A stretch of DNA of 64,000 nucleotides, from positions 186,001 through 250,000 of the forward strand of contig JANQRP010000003.1 of the NCBI GenBank assembly GCA_028284495.1. Direction: 5' to 3'. Below, in pieces: positions 30,559 through 40,177 of the stretch. Both the position numbers and the translations under genes were made by a program. A model generated the notes under the pieces. That model worked only from the letters and a program-made list of their open reading frames with translations, did not search any database and was not told where the DNA came from. The stretch's first letter is position 1; each line of letters begins with the position of its first letter. The DNA comes from Longimicrobiales bacterium (lineage in GTDB: Bacteria; Gemmatimonadota; Gemmatimonadetes; Longimicrobiales; Gaopeijiaceae).

Positions 30559-31632
30559 TCAGGTACGCACCCGGATCAGGAACACGAGTCCGAGCAGGAG
30601 GAAGATCGCGTTGGGCGTCCACGCCGCAGTGGCGGGGCCGACGATGCCGGCCGCGCCCATCGCTCCCCAGATGTTCAGGAGCATGATGTAGAGGATGAGC
30701 GAGCCAAGGGCGAGCCCGACGCCGAAGGCGGCGCCCCCCCGCTTGGACGTGGTCGCGAGCGGCGCGGCGAAGAGGATGATGACGAGCGTGGCCACGGGAA
30801 TCGCGCCCCGCTGCGCCGCCTCGACACGCAGCGCGTCCGCCTGGCCGCCCGAGCGCTCGATGATGCCGACCTGCCGTTCGATCTCCGCACGCGTCATCTC
30901 CTCCGCGTCGCGAGCGATCGCGAGAAGTTCCTCCGGCGTCTCGGTGAGCGCGGGCACGCGCATCCGGTCGAACCGCATCGCCGTCTCGCTCCGGTCCTCG
31001 AAGACGTGCCGCACCCGGCCCTGGGTCAGCTGCCAGCCGCCAGCCAGAGGCGCCCAGTTGCCGCTTCCCGCCTCGATGTGGAGCCGGCTCCCGTCGTCAC
31101 CCTCGCGGGTGAGCACGACGTCCTGCAGCGTGCCCTGGTCGACGTTGAGCCGGCGCACGGAGAGCAGCATGCCGCCCTCGGTCCGGAAGGTGAAGTCGTC
31201 CCGGAACGTCCGAAGGATCGGCCGGTTGCCGAGCAGATCCATCGCGACCCGGTTCGTTCTCGGCACGTAGTCGGCGACGCCGAACCCGACCCCCGTCACC
31301 GCGCTGGCCACGAAGAGCATGGGCAGGAAGAGCCGGTGGAACGACACGCCCCCCGCCTTCGCGGCGAGGACCTCCCGATTCGCCGTCATGCGCGATACGG
31401 TGAACACGGCCGCCACCAGGGCCGCGATCGGGAGCGACCACTGGAACCACTGCGGGAAGGAGTAGAGGTACCCCTCGATCACCCGGGCGACGCCCACGTC
31501 GTCCCGCCGCAGGTAGTCGTCGATGTTGTCGGTCAGGTCGCCGAGCATGAAGAGCGGCGCGACCGCGAGCAGGGTGAGGAAGAACAGCCGCGTGAACGTC
31601 GTGAAGACGTAGCGGTCGAGCCGTCGGATCAC
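30559..31632 (-). CDS. LptF/LptG-family (YjgP/YjgQ) permease
   Basis: 357 residues with three N-terminal membrane helices (about 12-30, 53-80, 95-120), a beta-jellyroll periplasmic domain (about 130-250) and three C-terminal helices. Landmarks are LPIAALVAAVFTVSRMTANREVLAAKAGG in the coupling region and TSKRGGAAFGVGLALGSLILYI. It starts with GTG overlapping the stop of the paired permease gene (GTGA). The pair would form the LptB2FG membrane part that extracts lipopolysaccharide. The LptB ATPase is not in this window. Confidence 0.85.
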   Translation of the reverse strand: MIRRLDRYVFTTFTRLFFLTLLAVAPLFMLGDLTDNIDDYLRRDDVGVARVIEGYLYSFPQWFQWSLPIAALVAAVFTVSRMTANREVLAAKAGGVSFHRLFLPMLFVASAVTGVGFGVADYVPRTNRVAMDLLGNRPILRTFRDDFTFRTEGGMLLSVRRLNVDQGTLQDVVLTREGDDGSRLHIEAGSGNWAPLAGGWQLTQGRVRHVFEDRSETAMRFDRMRVPALTETPEELLAIARDAEEMTRAEIERQVGIIERSGGQADALRVEAAQRGAIPVATLVIILFAAPLATTSKRGGAAFGVGLALGSLILYIMLLNIWGAMGAAGIVGPATAAWTPNAIFLLLGLVFLIRVRT

Positions 31633-33089
31633 GCGGCGCCTTCGCCCGCCCGGGCACGCCGGGACCGGAAGAGTCGCCCGACCTTCCACAGGATCTCGTC
31701 GAACGCGCCCCCCCGTGTCGTGGAGGTCTCCCGGCCCATGCGTCGATACAGGAACACCCCGAGCGCGAGGAAGACGACATTCGTGCCCCACATCGCGACC
31801 CAGGGAGGCACGTATCCCGGTTCGGCGAGCTTCTCGCCGCCGATCAGGCCCATCCAGTAGATGGAGAAGATCACCGTGGAGGCGCCGATCACGAGCCCGA
31901 GACCTCCGTTGGGGAATCGCGCCGCCAGCGGGGCGCCGAGAATCACGAACACGATGCAGGCGAAGGCGAGCGCGGCCTTCTTGTGGACCTCGACGCGGTA
32001 CTCGCGCGCGTTGAGCACGCGCTGGTTGTAGCCGGCCGACGCGCCCGACGTCCGCCGACTGGCCTCGAGCGTGACGTAGTCGTAGACGTTCAGCGACGAC
32101 CCCTCCGCGCCGGTCTGGCCGAAGATGTCCATCGCGGTGCGCATGGAGTTCACGGTCCGCTCCATCGCGGCCACCATTGCCGAGTCCTCGAGCTCGTAAC
32201 CGAGGGCCCCGTGCACGGCGTCCACCGTGACGCCGCGGACGTCCGCCACGAGCTCGGCGCGCTCCTCGTCCTCCGTCCGGGCGCGTCGTCGGAGATCTGC
32301 GACCGTGAGTTCCCGTTCATTCCGCAGGTCGGACGTGCCTCGCTCGAACTCGTCGCCGACACCCGCGAACTGGATCTGCTGCGACGCGAACTCGCTCCGG
32401 TCGAAGACGGCGGGATCCTCGCCGCTCGTCTGGAGCGACACCCCGTCGTAGAGCGTCATGTACAGATCCGTCTGGTTGGGCGAGAAGGTGATCCACGCCG
32501 AGTCGGCCCAGGTGATCGTCCGCCTGCGCGGGTCGTTCTGGTCCACCACCCGGACGTCCCGCAGCGTGTTGGCCTGATTGTCGATCTCTCGCGCGACGAG
32601 GTGGAAGACGCGACGATCCTCACCCGCCTCCAGGCGATTCACGGCCTGCTCCTTCAACACGAGCGTCGGGCTCTTGCGATTGATGTCCTGCAGGAGGTTA
32701 CTTAGGCGGTGATTCGCCTCGGGCAGGATCTGGTCGTTGAAGAGGTACACCGTCGCCGCAGCCAGAAGGCCGGCGCCCAGCAGCGGGCGAAGGATGTTGC
32801 CGGGCGAAATTCCTCCCGCCTTCATGGCCGTGATCTCATTGGCCGACGTCATCTCGCTGAACGCATGAAGCACCGCGACCAGCACGGCCATGGGCAGCGT
32901 GAGCGCCAGGGTGTGCGGAAGCGTGAGCACCATGAACTCGGCGATCACCTGCCACTCCAGTCCCTTGCCGCTGAGATCCTCCATCTCCTCGGCGACGGCA
33001 TTCAGGAACAGGATGCCGGTCAACGCCGAGAGGGCGAAGACGAAGGGGCCGAGCATGGCCCGCACGATGTGTCGGGTGAGGATCTTCAT
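31629..33089 (-). CDS. LptF/LptG-family (YjgP/YjgQ) permease, longer paralogue
   Basis: 486 residues, about 120 longer than typical LptF/G because of an enlarged periplasmic/helical region (about 255-370, charged with ERELTVADLRRRARTEDEERA). Landmarks are TLPMAVLVAVLHAFSEMTSANEITAMKAGG in the coupling helix region and RFPNGGLGLVIGASTVIFSIYW near the C-terminus. It is the first gene of a two-gene operon with the other permease. Assignment between LptF and LptG is not attempted. It is divergent from sprA. Confidence 0.85.
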   Translation of the reverse strand: MKILTRHIVRAMLGPFVFALSALTGILFLNAVAEEMEDLSGKGLEWQVIAEFMVLTLPHTLALTLPMAVLVAVLHAFSEMTSANEITAMKAGGISPGNILRPLLGAGLLAAATVYLFNDQILPEANHRLSNLLQDINRKSPTLVLKEQAVNRLEAGEDRRVFHLVAREIDNQANTLRDVRVVDQNDPRRRTITWADSAWITFSPNQTDLYMTLYDGVSLQTSGEDPAVFDRSEFASQQIQFAGVGDEFERGTSDLRNERELTVADLRRRARTEDEERAELVADVRGVTVDAVHGALGYELEDSAMVAAMERTVNSMRTAMDIFGQTGAEGSSLNVYDYVTLEASRRTSGASAGYNQRVLNAREYRVEVHKKAALAFACIVFVILGAPLAARFPNGGLGLVIGASTVIFSIYWMGLIGGEKLAEPGYVPPWVAMWGTNVVFLALGVFLYRRMGRETSTTRGGAFDEILWKVGRLFRSRRARAGEGAA

Positions 33090-33140
33090 GGGTGGGGAGC
33101 AGCCCGAACGGTATCCGCGCCCGCCCCGGCCCTCAAGCTC

Positions 33141-36100
33141 GTGGCGGGGGCGGCCCGGAGACGGGGCGGCGGCGGAGGTGGAAGCTCGAGGTCCTACACG
33201 CCCGTGTGGGGTGTGGTCCTCGCCGCCGCGGCCCTCCTGCCGGCGGTGAGACCCGCGGTGGTCGCGGCCCTCCCGATCGCGGCTCCGCGTCCCGGCCACG
33301 CCGCGCGCCCCGAGATGCCCGCCGACACGATCCTCAAGCGGACCTTCGGCCGGACCACCCTCACCGGCCTCGCCCCCGATCGGCCCGTGCGGCTCGGCCT
33401 GGGGCCCGCGCCGCTGGCGACGGTGCCGCCGGTGCCCGACCTTCGCCGCCTCGCGCCCCGCGTCGAGGACCTGGCGCCCTGGCTCCGACGCCCCGTACCG
33501 ACGCCGGCGCTGGACCCCGACTCTCTCGGACCCACGCCGATCGAGCGGCTGGCGACACGCGACTTCGTCCTCCAGAGCGCGGCCCGCGGGGGTGTGGCGC
33601 CGCGGCCGCCGCCCGCCGCCCCGGCCGCTCCCGACGCGCCGCCCGAGGACCCCTTCCGGGACCTCGTCATGGAGGTTCGGACGCGCGGCGAGCTGGGCGG
33701 CGACTGGACCCGGTTTCGCCCCTGCACGGACCAGTTCCAGGAGTCGTGTCAGCCGAATCTCTTCCCGGAGCTGAGTCCCGATCTGAGCTTCGCCGCTCGC
33801 ATCAGCGGTACCTTCCTCGACCGGCTCACGGTCGACGTGGACTACGACCAGCTGCGCGAGTTCGGCGAGACGAACCGTCTGCAGGTCACGTACGACGGCG
33901 GACCGGATGCGGTGCTCCGCAGGCTCGAGGTCGGAGACGTCGACTTCCGGCTGCCGCAGTCCCGGTTCGTGACCGACGGGATCCCGAGCGGAAACTTCGG
34001 ATTCCAGATGGAGGGCCAGTTCGGGCCCCTGGATCTTCGGGGGGTGTGGGCGGAGCAGCGGGGCGACCTGAACTCGAGGGAGTTCCGCCTCACGGGCGTC
34101 GGGAACCAGCGGCGTTTCGTGCAGGAGGACACGCTGGTCGTGGACGACGCCGACTTCCAGCGGGGGCAGTTCTTCTTTCTCGTCGATCCGATCGAGTTCG
34201 AGGAGTACCCGCACGTGGATGTGCTCGCGCTTGACGCCGGCGCGCTCCCGTCGGACGTCGTGCCCGGCTTCGAGCCGCTCCAGCTCTACCGATTCGAGAA
34301 CGATCCCGCCGCCCGCCAGCAGCTCGAGGGGTACATCCAGGCGGACGCCGTCCTCGGTGCACGCGGCGACACGGTTCGCGAGTCCGGCTGGTTCCGGGCG
34401 CTGGTTCCCGGGCAGGAGTACTTCGTCCACCCGAGCGGCCTCTGGGTTGCGCTGCGGAGCCCGCTCACGCGCGACGAGATGCTGGCGGTGACGTACATCA
34501 CGGCGGTGGGCGACACCGTCGGCGACTACAACCCGGAAGAGATCTACCGGGCAGGCGGGCGTCCGACGCTGAAGCTGCTCAAGGCGACCGACGCGAACCA
34601 CCAGCCCGGCCGGGCCACGTGGGAACTGGAAATGCACCAGGTCTACCGGGTGTCGGCGTCTCCCGACGTCGAACCGGCCTCCGTGGACCCCGTCATCTCG
34701 CTGGGCGAGCCCAGCGCGGGGCGGACCTTCGAGCGGGCGCCGGACGGGCGGGACGTGACCTACCTGCAGCTCTTCGGCGTCGATCGCGAGTCGCCGCTCG
34801 ACCGCATCGACCCGGCCTTCGTCTACACCCCGGCCGCGGAGCTCTTCCAGGACCCGCCGACGGTGCCCGGCACCTTCCTCGTGTTTCCCACGCTGCGCCC
34901 CTTCGCGCGTCCCCCGCCGAACCCCTCGCTGGGCCTCGACGAGGCGGAGGTTCGCGACCTCCTGGGGGACGCCGCGAACGATCGGATCTACGACGCGGAA
35001 GATCCGTTCGATCGGATCAACGGAGGGCTGTTCAGGCTCACGATCCCGTACCGAGTCCGGTCGGAGGGCGTCATCTCGACTTTCTCCCTGGGCGCGTTCG
35101 GCGTTCGCCAGGGGAGCGAGCGGATCCGGCTCGGCGACCGGGAGCTCGTGCGCGGCATCGACTACGAGATCAGCTACGACGCGGGGCTGGTGACGCTCCT
35201 CCAGCCCGACGTTCTCTTCGCCACCGACCCCGACGCCGGCATCCGCGCGACCTGGGAGCAGCAGCAACTCTTCCGGAACGCCCCCACGTCGGTGCTCGGT
35301 CTGGTGGGTCACGTCGGGAGCCCCGAGCGGGGCGAGCTCGACCTGCTGGCACTCTACCAGGAGGAGCAGACCGTCGTGACGCGTCCGGTCCTCGGCCTCG
35401 AGCCGGGTGCCATCGCGCTCGGGGGCCTCGGGGGACGCGTCGAACGCCGGATCCCCTGGCTGGATCGTCTCCTTTCGGCGGTGCCGGGACTGCGGTCGAT
35501 CGAGGGTTCGACGTTCTCGCTCGACGGCGAGATCGCGGTCTCGCTGCCCACGCCGAACACGCAGGGCGACGTCTTCCTCGACGACTTCGACGCCTCGGAC
35601 CGACGGCGCCTGTCACTCCTGTCGTACGACTGGACGCGCGGCAGCGCGCCCTCCGACCCCGCGGGCGTCGAGGCGGTGCTACCCGCCATCCGCCCGGAGA
35701 CGCTCGGGAACCTGGCGTGGCAGCACACGTGGATCCTGGAAGGTCCGGCCGGCGACTCGGTGGGGATCCACGAGGGCTTCCTCCCCCGGGAGGAGATCGA
35801 CGGTCAGATCCGGGTGGCGGGGTCGCGGGTCCGCGAGCCCGGGCTCCGGCTCACCTTCGATCCGGTGGGCCCCTCCGGAGACCCCTCGCCCGGTTCCCGC
35901 TTCGCCTCGGTGACCACGACGCTCGCCCCGAATGGGACCGACCTCACACAGACCGACTTCCTGGAGTTCTACGTCGCGCGCGGCGAGCGCGCCGCGCTGG
36001 TGGTGGACCTGGGGACGGTGTCCGAGGACGCGTACTTCGTGGCGGAGGGCGGAGCGACGTCGGGCACGAAGCCCAACGGCGTGCCGTGGGGCCTGGACCG

Positions 36101-39100
36101 ACTCGACCAGGAGGCCGATCCCGCCCTCGGGCAGATCTGGGGCGACGAGCTGGACCGGATCGGCGTCTGGGGCGAGACGTGCGAGTCCGAGCCGGGCCGG
36201 ATCTTCCGCCTCGGCGACGAGCGGGCGAACTGCACGCGCGGCAACGGGCGGAACGACACCGAGGACCTGGACGGCGATGGTGTGCTGGACACGGCGGAGC
36301 GGAGCCTCCGGTGGGTGCTGGAGCTCGACGGGTCGTCTCCGTATCTCGTCCGGGACGTCGGAGAGACGGGCACGGACTTCCGGCTCTACCGGATCCCGAT
36401 CCGGGATCCCGCGGCCGTGGAGGTCAACGGACCCGTTACCGAGTCGGACCTCCGGGGCGTGCGTCATGTCCGGTTCACCGTCGTGTCGGACCGATCCGCC
36501 GACCTGACGCTGGCCCGCCTGTCGCTGGTCGGGTCGCGGTGGATCCGGCGTGGCGCCGAGGGCGTGCTCTCCGGCATCGTCGGCGACACCGTGGCGCTCG
36601 GTGGGCGGGTGGCCGTCGGGCCCGTCTCGCGCCTCACCGAGGGTGACGGCTACGCATCGCCGCCGGGGGTCCTGGAGCAGCTCGCCGATCCCACCATCGC
36701 GGTGGGCGGGCAGGGGATCGAGTTCAACGAGCGCGCACTGTCCGTATCGGTCGAGGGGCTCGCGCCCGGCAATCGCGCCGAGATCTACACGCGCTATCCC
36801 CAGCGGCCCCGGAACTTCCTCGACTACGGCGAGGCGCGGCTCTGGGTGGTGCCCGTGGCGGGCGACTGGAGTCCCGACGGCGACGTCCGGTTCTTCATGA
36901 AGATCGGGAGCGGCCCCGAGAACTTCTATCTGTACCGCACACCGCTTCGCGCGCCCGCCGGAGCGGGGGTGGTGCAGTCCGACTGGCTTCCGGAGGTCGT
37001 GGTCGACTTCGACGTGTTCTTCGACCTGCGACGCCGTGCGGAGGAAGAGCTCATCCGGAGACCACGGTCGTCGGGCGATCCCCCGATCGTCCTGTTCAGC
37101 GTCGACTCGACCTACGCCGTGGTGCTGCGCGACCGGGGACGGGCACCCGACCTCGCCAACGTCCGCGAGGTCTCGTTCGGCGTGTGGAACGAGGGGGTGT
37201 CGGATTTCGACGGCGAGGTGTGGATCAACGAGCTGCGGCTCGACCGCGGCGTCCGCGACGTCGGCCTCGCCGGGAACATCCAGGCCACGGTCCGCGCCGG
37301 AGAACTGATCGAGAGCCGCTTCAACCTCACCACCCGCGGCGCGGACTTCCGCCAGCTCCGCGAGAGCCGCAGCAACCAGACCGACCGTCGTCTGTCGCTG
37401 GTGACCGACGTCCGGCTGGACCGTCTGGCCCCGTCGAGCTGGGGGGTCGAGATGCCGCTCACCGTCTCGTGGACTCAGCGGAAGCTGGATCCGACCTTCC
37501 TCGACAACTCGGATGTTCGTGCGGACCGAATCCGGGACCTCCGCGACATCGGCTCGGGACAGACCCGCGTGAGCCTCGGGTTCCGGAAGGTCACGTCGTC
37601 GGACCGCTTCCTCGCGCGCGCGCTACTGGACGGTCTGGGGGCGAGCGTCTCGACGTACCGGAGCGACGCCTCCTCGATCACCTCCACCGTCGACACCCGC
37701 GGCTTCGACGCGCGACTGGGGTGGGACAAGCGGATCGCGCCGCGCGAGTTCGGCGCGGTGCCGGGGCCCCTCGAGCCGATCGTCCGAGCGCTCCTGCCCG
37801 CCGGGATGGAGCAGGCGCTCCTCGACACGCGAATCCGGTGGGCGCCGGAACGGATCGAGGTGGGCGCGGGCTACGCCCGGCAGGACAATCGCATCCGGCG
37901 CTTCGACGCGATCACGACGCTGCCGGGCGACTCGGCCGCGCCGACCACCGAGGCGCCGAGAGAGGACCTCGAGGTCGTCGCGGAGATCGGCTTCCGCCCG
38001 GTCGAGTCGCTCCGTGCGGAGGCCACGCTGATCTCCGGGCGGGACCTGCTCGCGCCGGAGCGCGCGGTCGCCGACCCCGAGATCCAGGCGCTGATCGCCG
38101 ACGCGAGGGGCGGGATCGGGGGTCTCGACCTCGGCTGGGAAACGAGTCGGCGCCTCACGACCCGGATCGCGTGGGGTCCCCGGTGGGTCCCGTGGCTGAC
38201 CCCGGACGTGACGCTGACCACCCGCTACAGCGGGGATCGGAATCCGACGTTCGTCGGGTTCGACGCGGAGACCGGGCCCGACTCCGCGCGGGTTCTGGAG
38301 CGCAACGTTCGCGGCGAGCGGGACCTGGAGAGCCGCTTCGCGCTGGACCTCGCGACGATCCTGAGAGCCCTGGGAGGCATCGAGGACGACCCGGACGACG
38401 GGGGCGTGCTCGGGCTGCTGCGCCCTCTGCGGCTCACCATGGAGGATGGGGTGTTCGCCCGCTACAACCGCGACCCCGTGGATCCGGCTACGGCGTTCCA
38501 GCTCGGGTGGACGTCGCTGGACGGGTTCCGGATCATCGGCGCCGACACGGCGGCGACGCTGATCGACCGGAGCGCGTCGAGCTGGAGCTGGGGGCTCGCG
38601 GGCTCGCGGGCGTCCCTCGACCTCGCGCACCAGCGGTCGGAGGCCGCCACGCTGGACCGCAGGGCCGACCGGGTGGTGGACCGCCGTGTGTGGCCCGACG
38701 TGCGGGGCGCGCTGAACGACGTCGGGCTGCCCGAGTCCTGGCGGGCCGTCCTGGAGCGGGTCGCGCTGTCGAGTTCGGTCCGCCGCGCGCGGACGGAGAC
38801 GGTGTTCGGTCAGGCGGCGCAGACGCGGGTGACCGACGAGTGGAACGTCCCGTGGGACGTGACGCTCACGTGGGTCGGCTCTGTGCGCACGAGCTACAGC
38901 GGGTCGGTCGTCGACGGGACCGGGCGCGACCCGACCGGTGACACCGAGCGCGACCGCGCGACCCACCGGATCGCCGCCGAGTCGGCCTTCCCCCTGCCGG
39001 AGGTGTTCGCGGTGCCGTTCACCGAACCGGTGCGGCTGTCGGTGGTCGCCACCTACGTGGGCGAGCGTGAGTGCCGGGTCCAGCGGGCCGGATCCGACTG

Positions 39101-39302
39101 CGTCGCGTTCATCGACCAGATCAACCGCGGCCTGAGCTTCTCGATGGATACGCGGATCCGCGACTTCGAGGTCGGCCTCCAGGCGAGCTACACCGACCGG
39201 CAGTCCTACGTCGGGCAGCGCACCGGATCCACCCAGTTCCAGGTGGGGTTGTACGGCCAGTTCGTGTTCTCCGCGGGGCAGCAGGTCTCGCCGGGGTTCT
39301 GA
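33141..39302 (+). CDS. sprA: SprA-like giant outer-membrane protein
   Basis: About 2053 residues; the start is uncertain (GTG 33141 gives a basic n-region plus signal-like segment VWGVVLAAAALLPAV; GTG 33204 is an alternative; the ORF upstream of 33141 overlaps the divergent permease gene). Repeated beta-rich segments, QGDVFLDDFDASDRRRLSL, EVWINELRLDRGVRDV and the aromatic C-terminus (SPGF) match SprA/Sov. In Bacteroidota that protein is the barrel of the type IX secretion translocon, and its DDFEGS and NELRL segments are conserved. Inferred here: a very large outer-membrane translocon. No other type IX genes (PorV, GldKLMN) are in the window. Confidence 0.78.
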   Translation: MAGAARRRGGGGGGSSRSYTPVWGVVLAAAALLPAVRPAVVAALPIAAPRPGHAARPEMPADTILKRTFGRTTLTGLAPDRPVRLGLGPAPLATVPPVPDLRRLAPRVEDLAPWLRRPVPTPALDPDSLGPTPIERLATRDFVLQSAARGGVAPRPPPAAPAAPDAPPEDPFRDLVMEVRTRGELGGDWTRFRPCTDQFQESCQPNLFPELSPDLSFAARISGTFLDRLTVDVDYDQLREFGETNRLQVTYDGGPDAVLRRLEVGDVDFRLPQSRFVTDGIPSGNFGFQMEGQFGPLDLRGVWAEQRGDLNSREFRLTGVGNQRRFVQEDTLVVDDADFQRGQFFFLVDPIEFEEYPHVDVLALDAGALPSDVVPGFEPLQLYRFENDPAARQQLEGYIQADAVLGARGDTVRESGWFRALVPGQEYFVHPSGLWVALRSPLTRDEMLAVTYITAVGDTVGDYNPEEIYRAGGRPTLKLLKATDANHQPGRATWELEMHQVYRVSASPDVEPASVDPVISLGEPSAGRTFERAPDGRDVTYLQLFGVDRESPLDRIDPAFVYTPAAELFQDPPTVPGTFLVFPTLRPFARPPPNPSLGLDEAEVRDLLGDAANDRIYDAEDPFDRINGGLFRLTIPYRVRSEGVISTFSLGAFGVRQGSERIRLGDRELVRGIDYEISYDAGLVTLLQPDVLFATDPDAGIRATWEQQQLFRNAPTSVLGLVGHVGSPERGELDLLALYQEEQTVVTRPVLGLEPGAIALGGLGGRVERRIPWLDRLLSAVPGLRSIEGSTFSLDGEIAVSLPTPNTQGDVFLDDFDASDRRRLSLLSYDWTRGSAPSDPAGVEAVLPAIRPETLGNLAWQHTWILEGPAGDSVGIHEGFLPREEIDGQIRVAGSRVREPGLRLTFDPVGPSGDPSPGSRFASVTTTLAPNGTDLTQTDFLEFYVARGERAALVVDLGTVSEDAYFVAEGGATSGTKPNGVPWGLDRLDQEADPALGQIWGDELDRIGVWGETCESEPGRIFRLGDERANCTRGNGRNDTEDLDGDGVLDTAERSLRWVLELDGSSPYLVRDVGETGTDFRLYRIPIRDPAAVEVNGPVTESDLRGVRHVRFTVVSDRSADLTLARLSLVGSRWIRRGAEGVLSGIVGDTVALGGRVAVGPVSRLTEGDGYASPPGVLEQLADPTIAVGGQGIEFNERALSVSVEGLAPGNRAEIYTRYPQRPRNFLDYGEARLWVVPVAGDWSPDGDVRFFMKIGSGPENFYLYRTPLRAPAGAGVVQSDWLPEVVVDFDVFFDLRRRAEEELIRRPRSSGDPPIVLFSVDSTYAVVLRDRGRAPDLANVREVSFGVWNEGVSDFDGEVWINELRLDRGVRDVGLAGNIQATVRAGELIESRFNLTTRGADFRQLRESRSNQTDRRLSLVTDVRLDRLAPSSWGVEMPLTVSWTQRKLDPTFLDNSDVRADRIRDLRDIGSGQTRVSLGFRKVTSSDRFLARALLDGLGASVSTYRSDASSITSTVDTRGFDARLGWDKRIAPREFGAVPGPLEPIVRALLPAGMEQALLDTRIRWAPERIEVGAGYARQDNRIRRFDAITTLPGDSAAPTTEAPREDLEVVAEIGFRPVESLRAEATLISGRDLLAPERAVADPEIQALIADARGGIGGLDLGWETSRRLTTRIAWGPRWVPWLTPDVTLTTRYSGDRNPTFVGFDAETGPDSARVLERNVRGERDLESRFALDLATILRALGGIEDDPDDGGVLGLLRPLRLTMEDGVFARYNRDPVDPATAFQLGWTSLDGFRIIGADTAATLIDRSASSWSWGLAGSRASLDLAHQRSEAATLDRRADRVVDRRVWPDVRGALNDVGLPESWRAVLERVALSSSVRRARTETVFGQAAQTRVTDEWNVPWDVTLTWVGSVRTSYSGSVVDGTGRDPTGDTERDRATHRIAAESAFPLPEVFAVPFTEPVRLSVVATYVGERECRVQRAGSDCVAFIDQINRGLSFSMDTRIRDFEVGLQASYTDRQSYVGQRTGSTQFQVGLYGQFVFSAGQQVSPGF

Positions 39303-39362
39303 GCGCGGCTGGCTGGCGCGTTCCGCCATGCGGTCGCCCGGGGCCGCGTGGCATCGTCGGCC

Positions 39363-39989
39363 ATGACCGAGGAGGAACGCCGTGCCTGGATCCGGACGCT
39401 CGTCGTGCTGGCTGTCGTCGCCGCGGCCCGCTGGGGGTGGGCGCATCGGCCGGGAGGTCCCGAGCTGCCCGGAACGGAGCGGGACGTGGCCGCCGCCGTG
39501 GACTCCGTCCGGGGGCTGCGCAGCGACGAGGAGCGCCGCGCCCGCCCGCTCGCGATCGGCGAGACGCTCGACCCGAACCGCGCCGACCCGGTCGAGCTGG
39601 ATCGCCTCCCGGGCGTCGGGCCCGCCACCGCCGAGGCGATCGTGGAGGCGCGCCGGGGCCGGCCCTTCGGCCGGGCCGAGGACCTGCTGCGGGTACGCGG
39701 CATTGGTCCCGCGACCCTGGCGAGGCTCGAGCCGTACATCCGGATCCCGCCCGGATCGGCAAACACGGCTCCCACCGGCCGTATCGCGGAGGCGGAGCGG
39801 ATCGACGTGAACCGCGCCGGGCCCGTGGATCTGGAGACGCTCCCGGGCATCGGTCCGGCGCTGGCGGAGCGGATCATTCTCGATCGGGAGGCGGCAGGTC
39901 CCTACGCGCACGCCGACGAGCTTCTGCGGGTTCGGGGGATCGGACCGGCCACCCTCGATCGAATCCGGGGCCGAATACGGGTGAGATGA
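39363..39989 (+). CDS. ComEA-type protein with two helix-hairpin-helix domains
   Basis: 208 residues: a short N-terminal membrane anchor (about 10-24, LVVLAVVAAARWGWA), a linker, then two helix-hairpin-helix units. The first is at about 75-120 (LDRLPGVGPATAEAIVEAR ... LLRVRGIGPATLARLEPYI) and the second at about 145-205 (LETLPGIGPALAERIILDR ... LLRVRGIGPATLDRIRGRI). The two HhH units are clear tandem duplicates. Such proteins bind DNA in the periplasm during uptake; lying just before pilB-pilT-pilC, it fits natural competence or DNA handling. ATG 39363 is preferred over the GTG 15 bases upstream. Confidence 0.85.
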   Translation: MTEEERRAWIRTLVVLAVVAAARWGWAHRPGGPELPGTERDVAAAVDSVRGLRSDEERRARPLAIGETLDPNRADPVELDRLPGVGPATAEAIVEARRGRPFGRAEDLLRVRGIGPATLARLEPYIRIPPGSANTAPTGRIAEAERIDVNRAGPVDLETLPGIGPALAERIILDREAAGPYAHADELLRVRGIGPATLDRIRGRIRVR

Positions 39990-40018
39990 ATCGCTTGCAC
40001 CACGGGGCGATCCGCCCC

Positions 40019-40026
40019 TACCTTCC
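40019..40026 (+). promoter_or_regulatory. candidate promoter element TACCTTCC upstream of the pil operon
   Basis: Identical to the word at 10769 and about 150 bases before the pilB ATG. A TACATTTG (TAnnTTTG) and a ttgact follow within 20 bases. The 188-base gap after comEA holds no gene; an AT-richer stretch (about 40020-40060 and 40100-40120) is the likely promoter region. Confidence 0.35.
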
Positions 40027-40177
40027 AATTGACTACATTTGTTTCCTGGCGCCCGTGATCGTCACGTGATTGGCCCGTGGTCGGGTGCGTGCCCCTCGAA
40101 TCCTTAAGAGTTATTCTGCGGTTCGTGGCACCCGCGCGCGCGGGTGAAAGCGAGATCGGACCCCGGAGGAAGACCGA

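Noticed and set aside
32709..33140. In-frame upstream extension of the sprA ORF
   Set aside because: It overlaps the divergent LptF/G-type gene and encodes no signal-like or conserved sequence.
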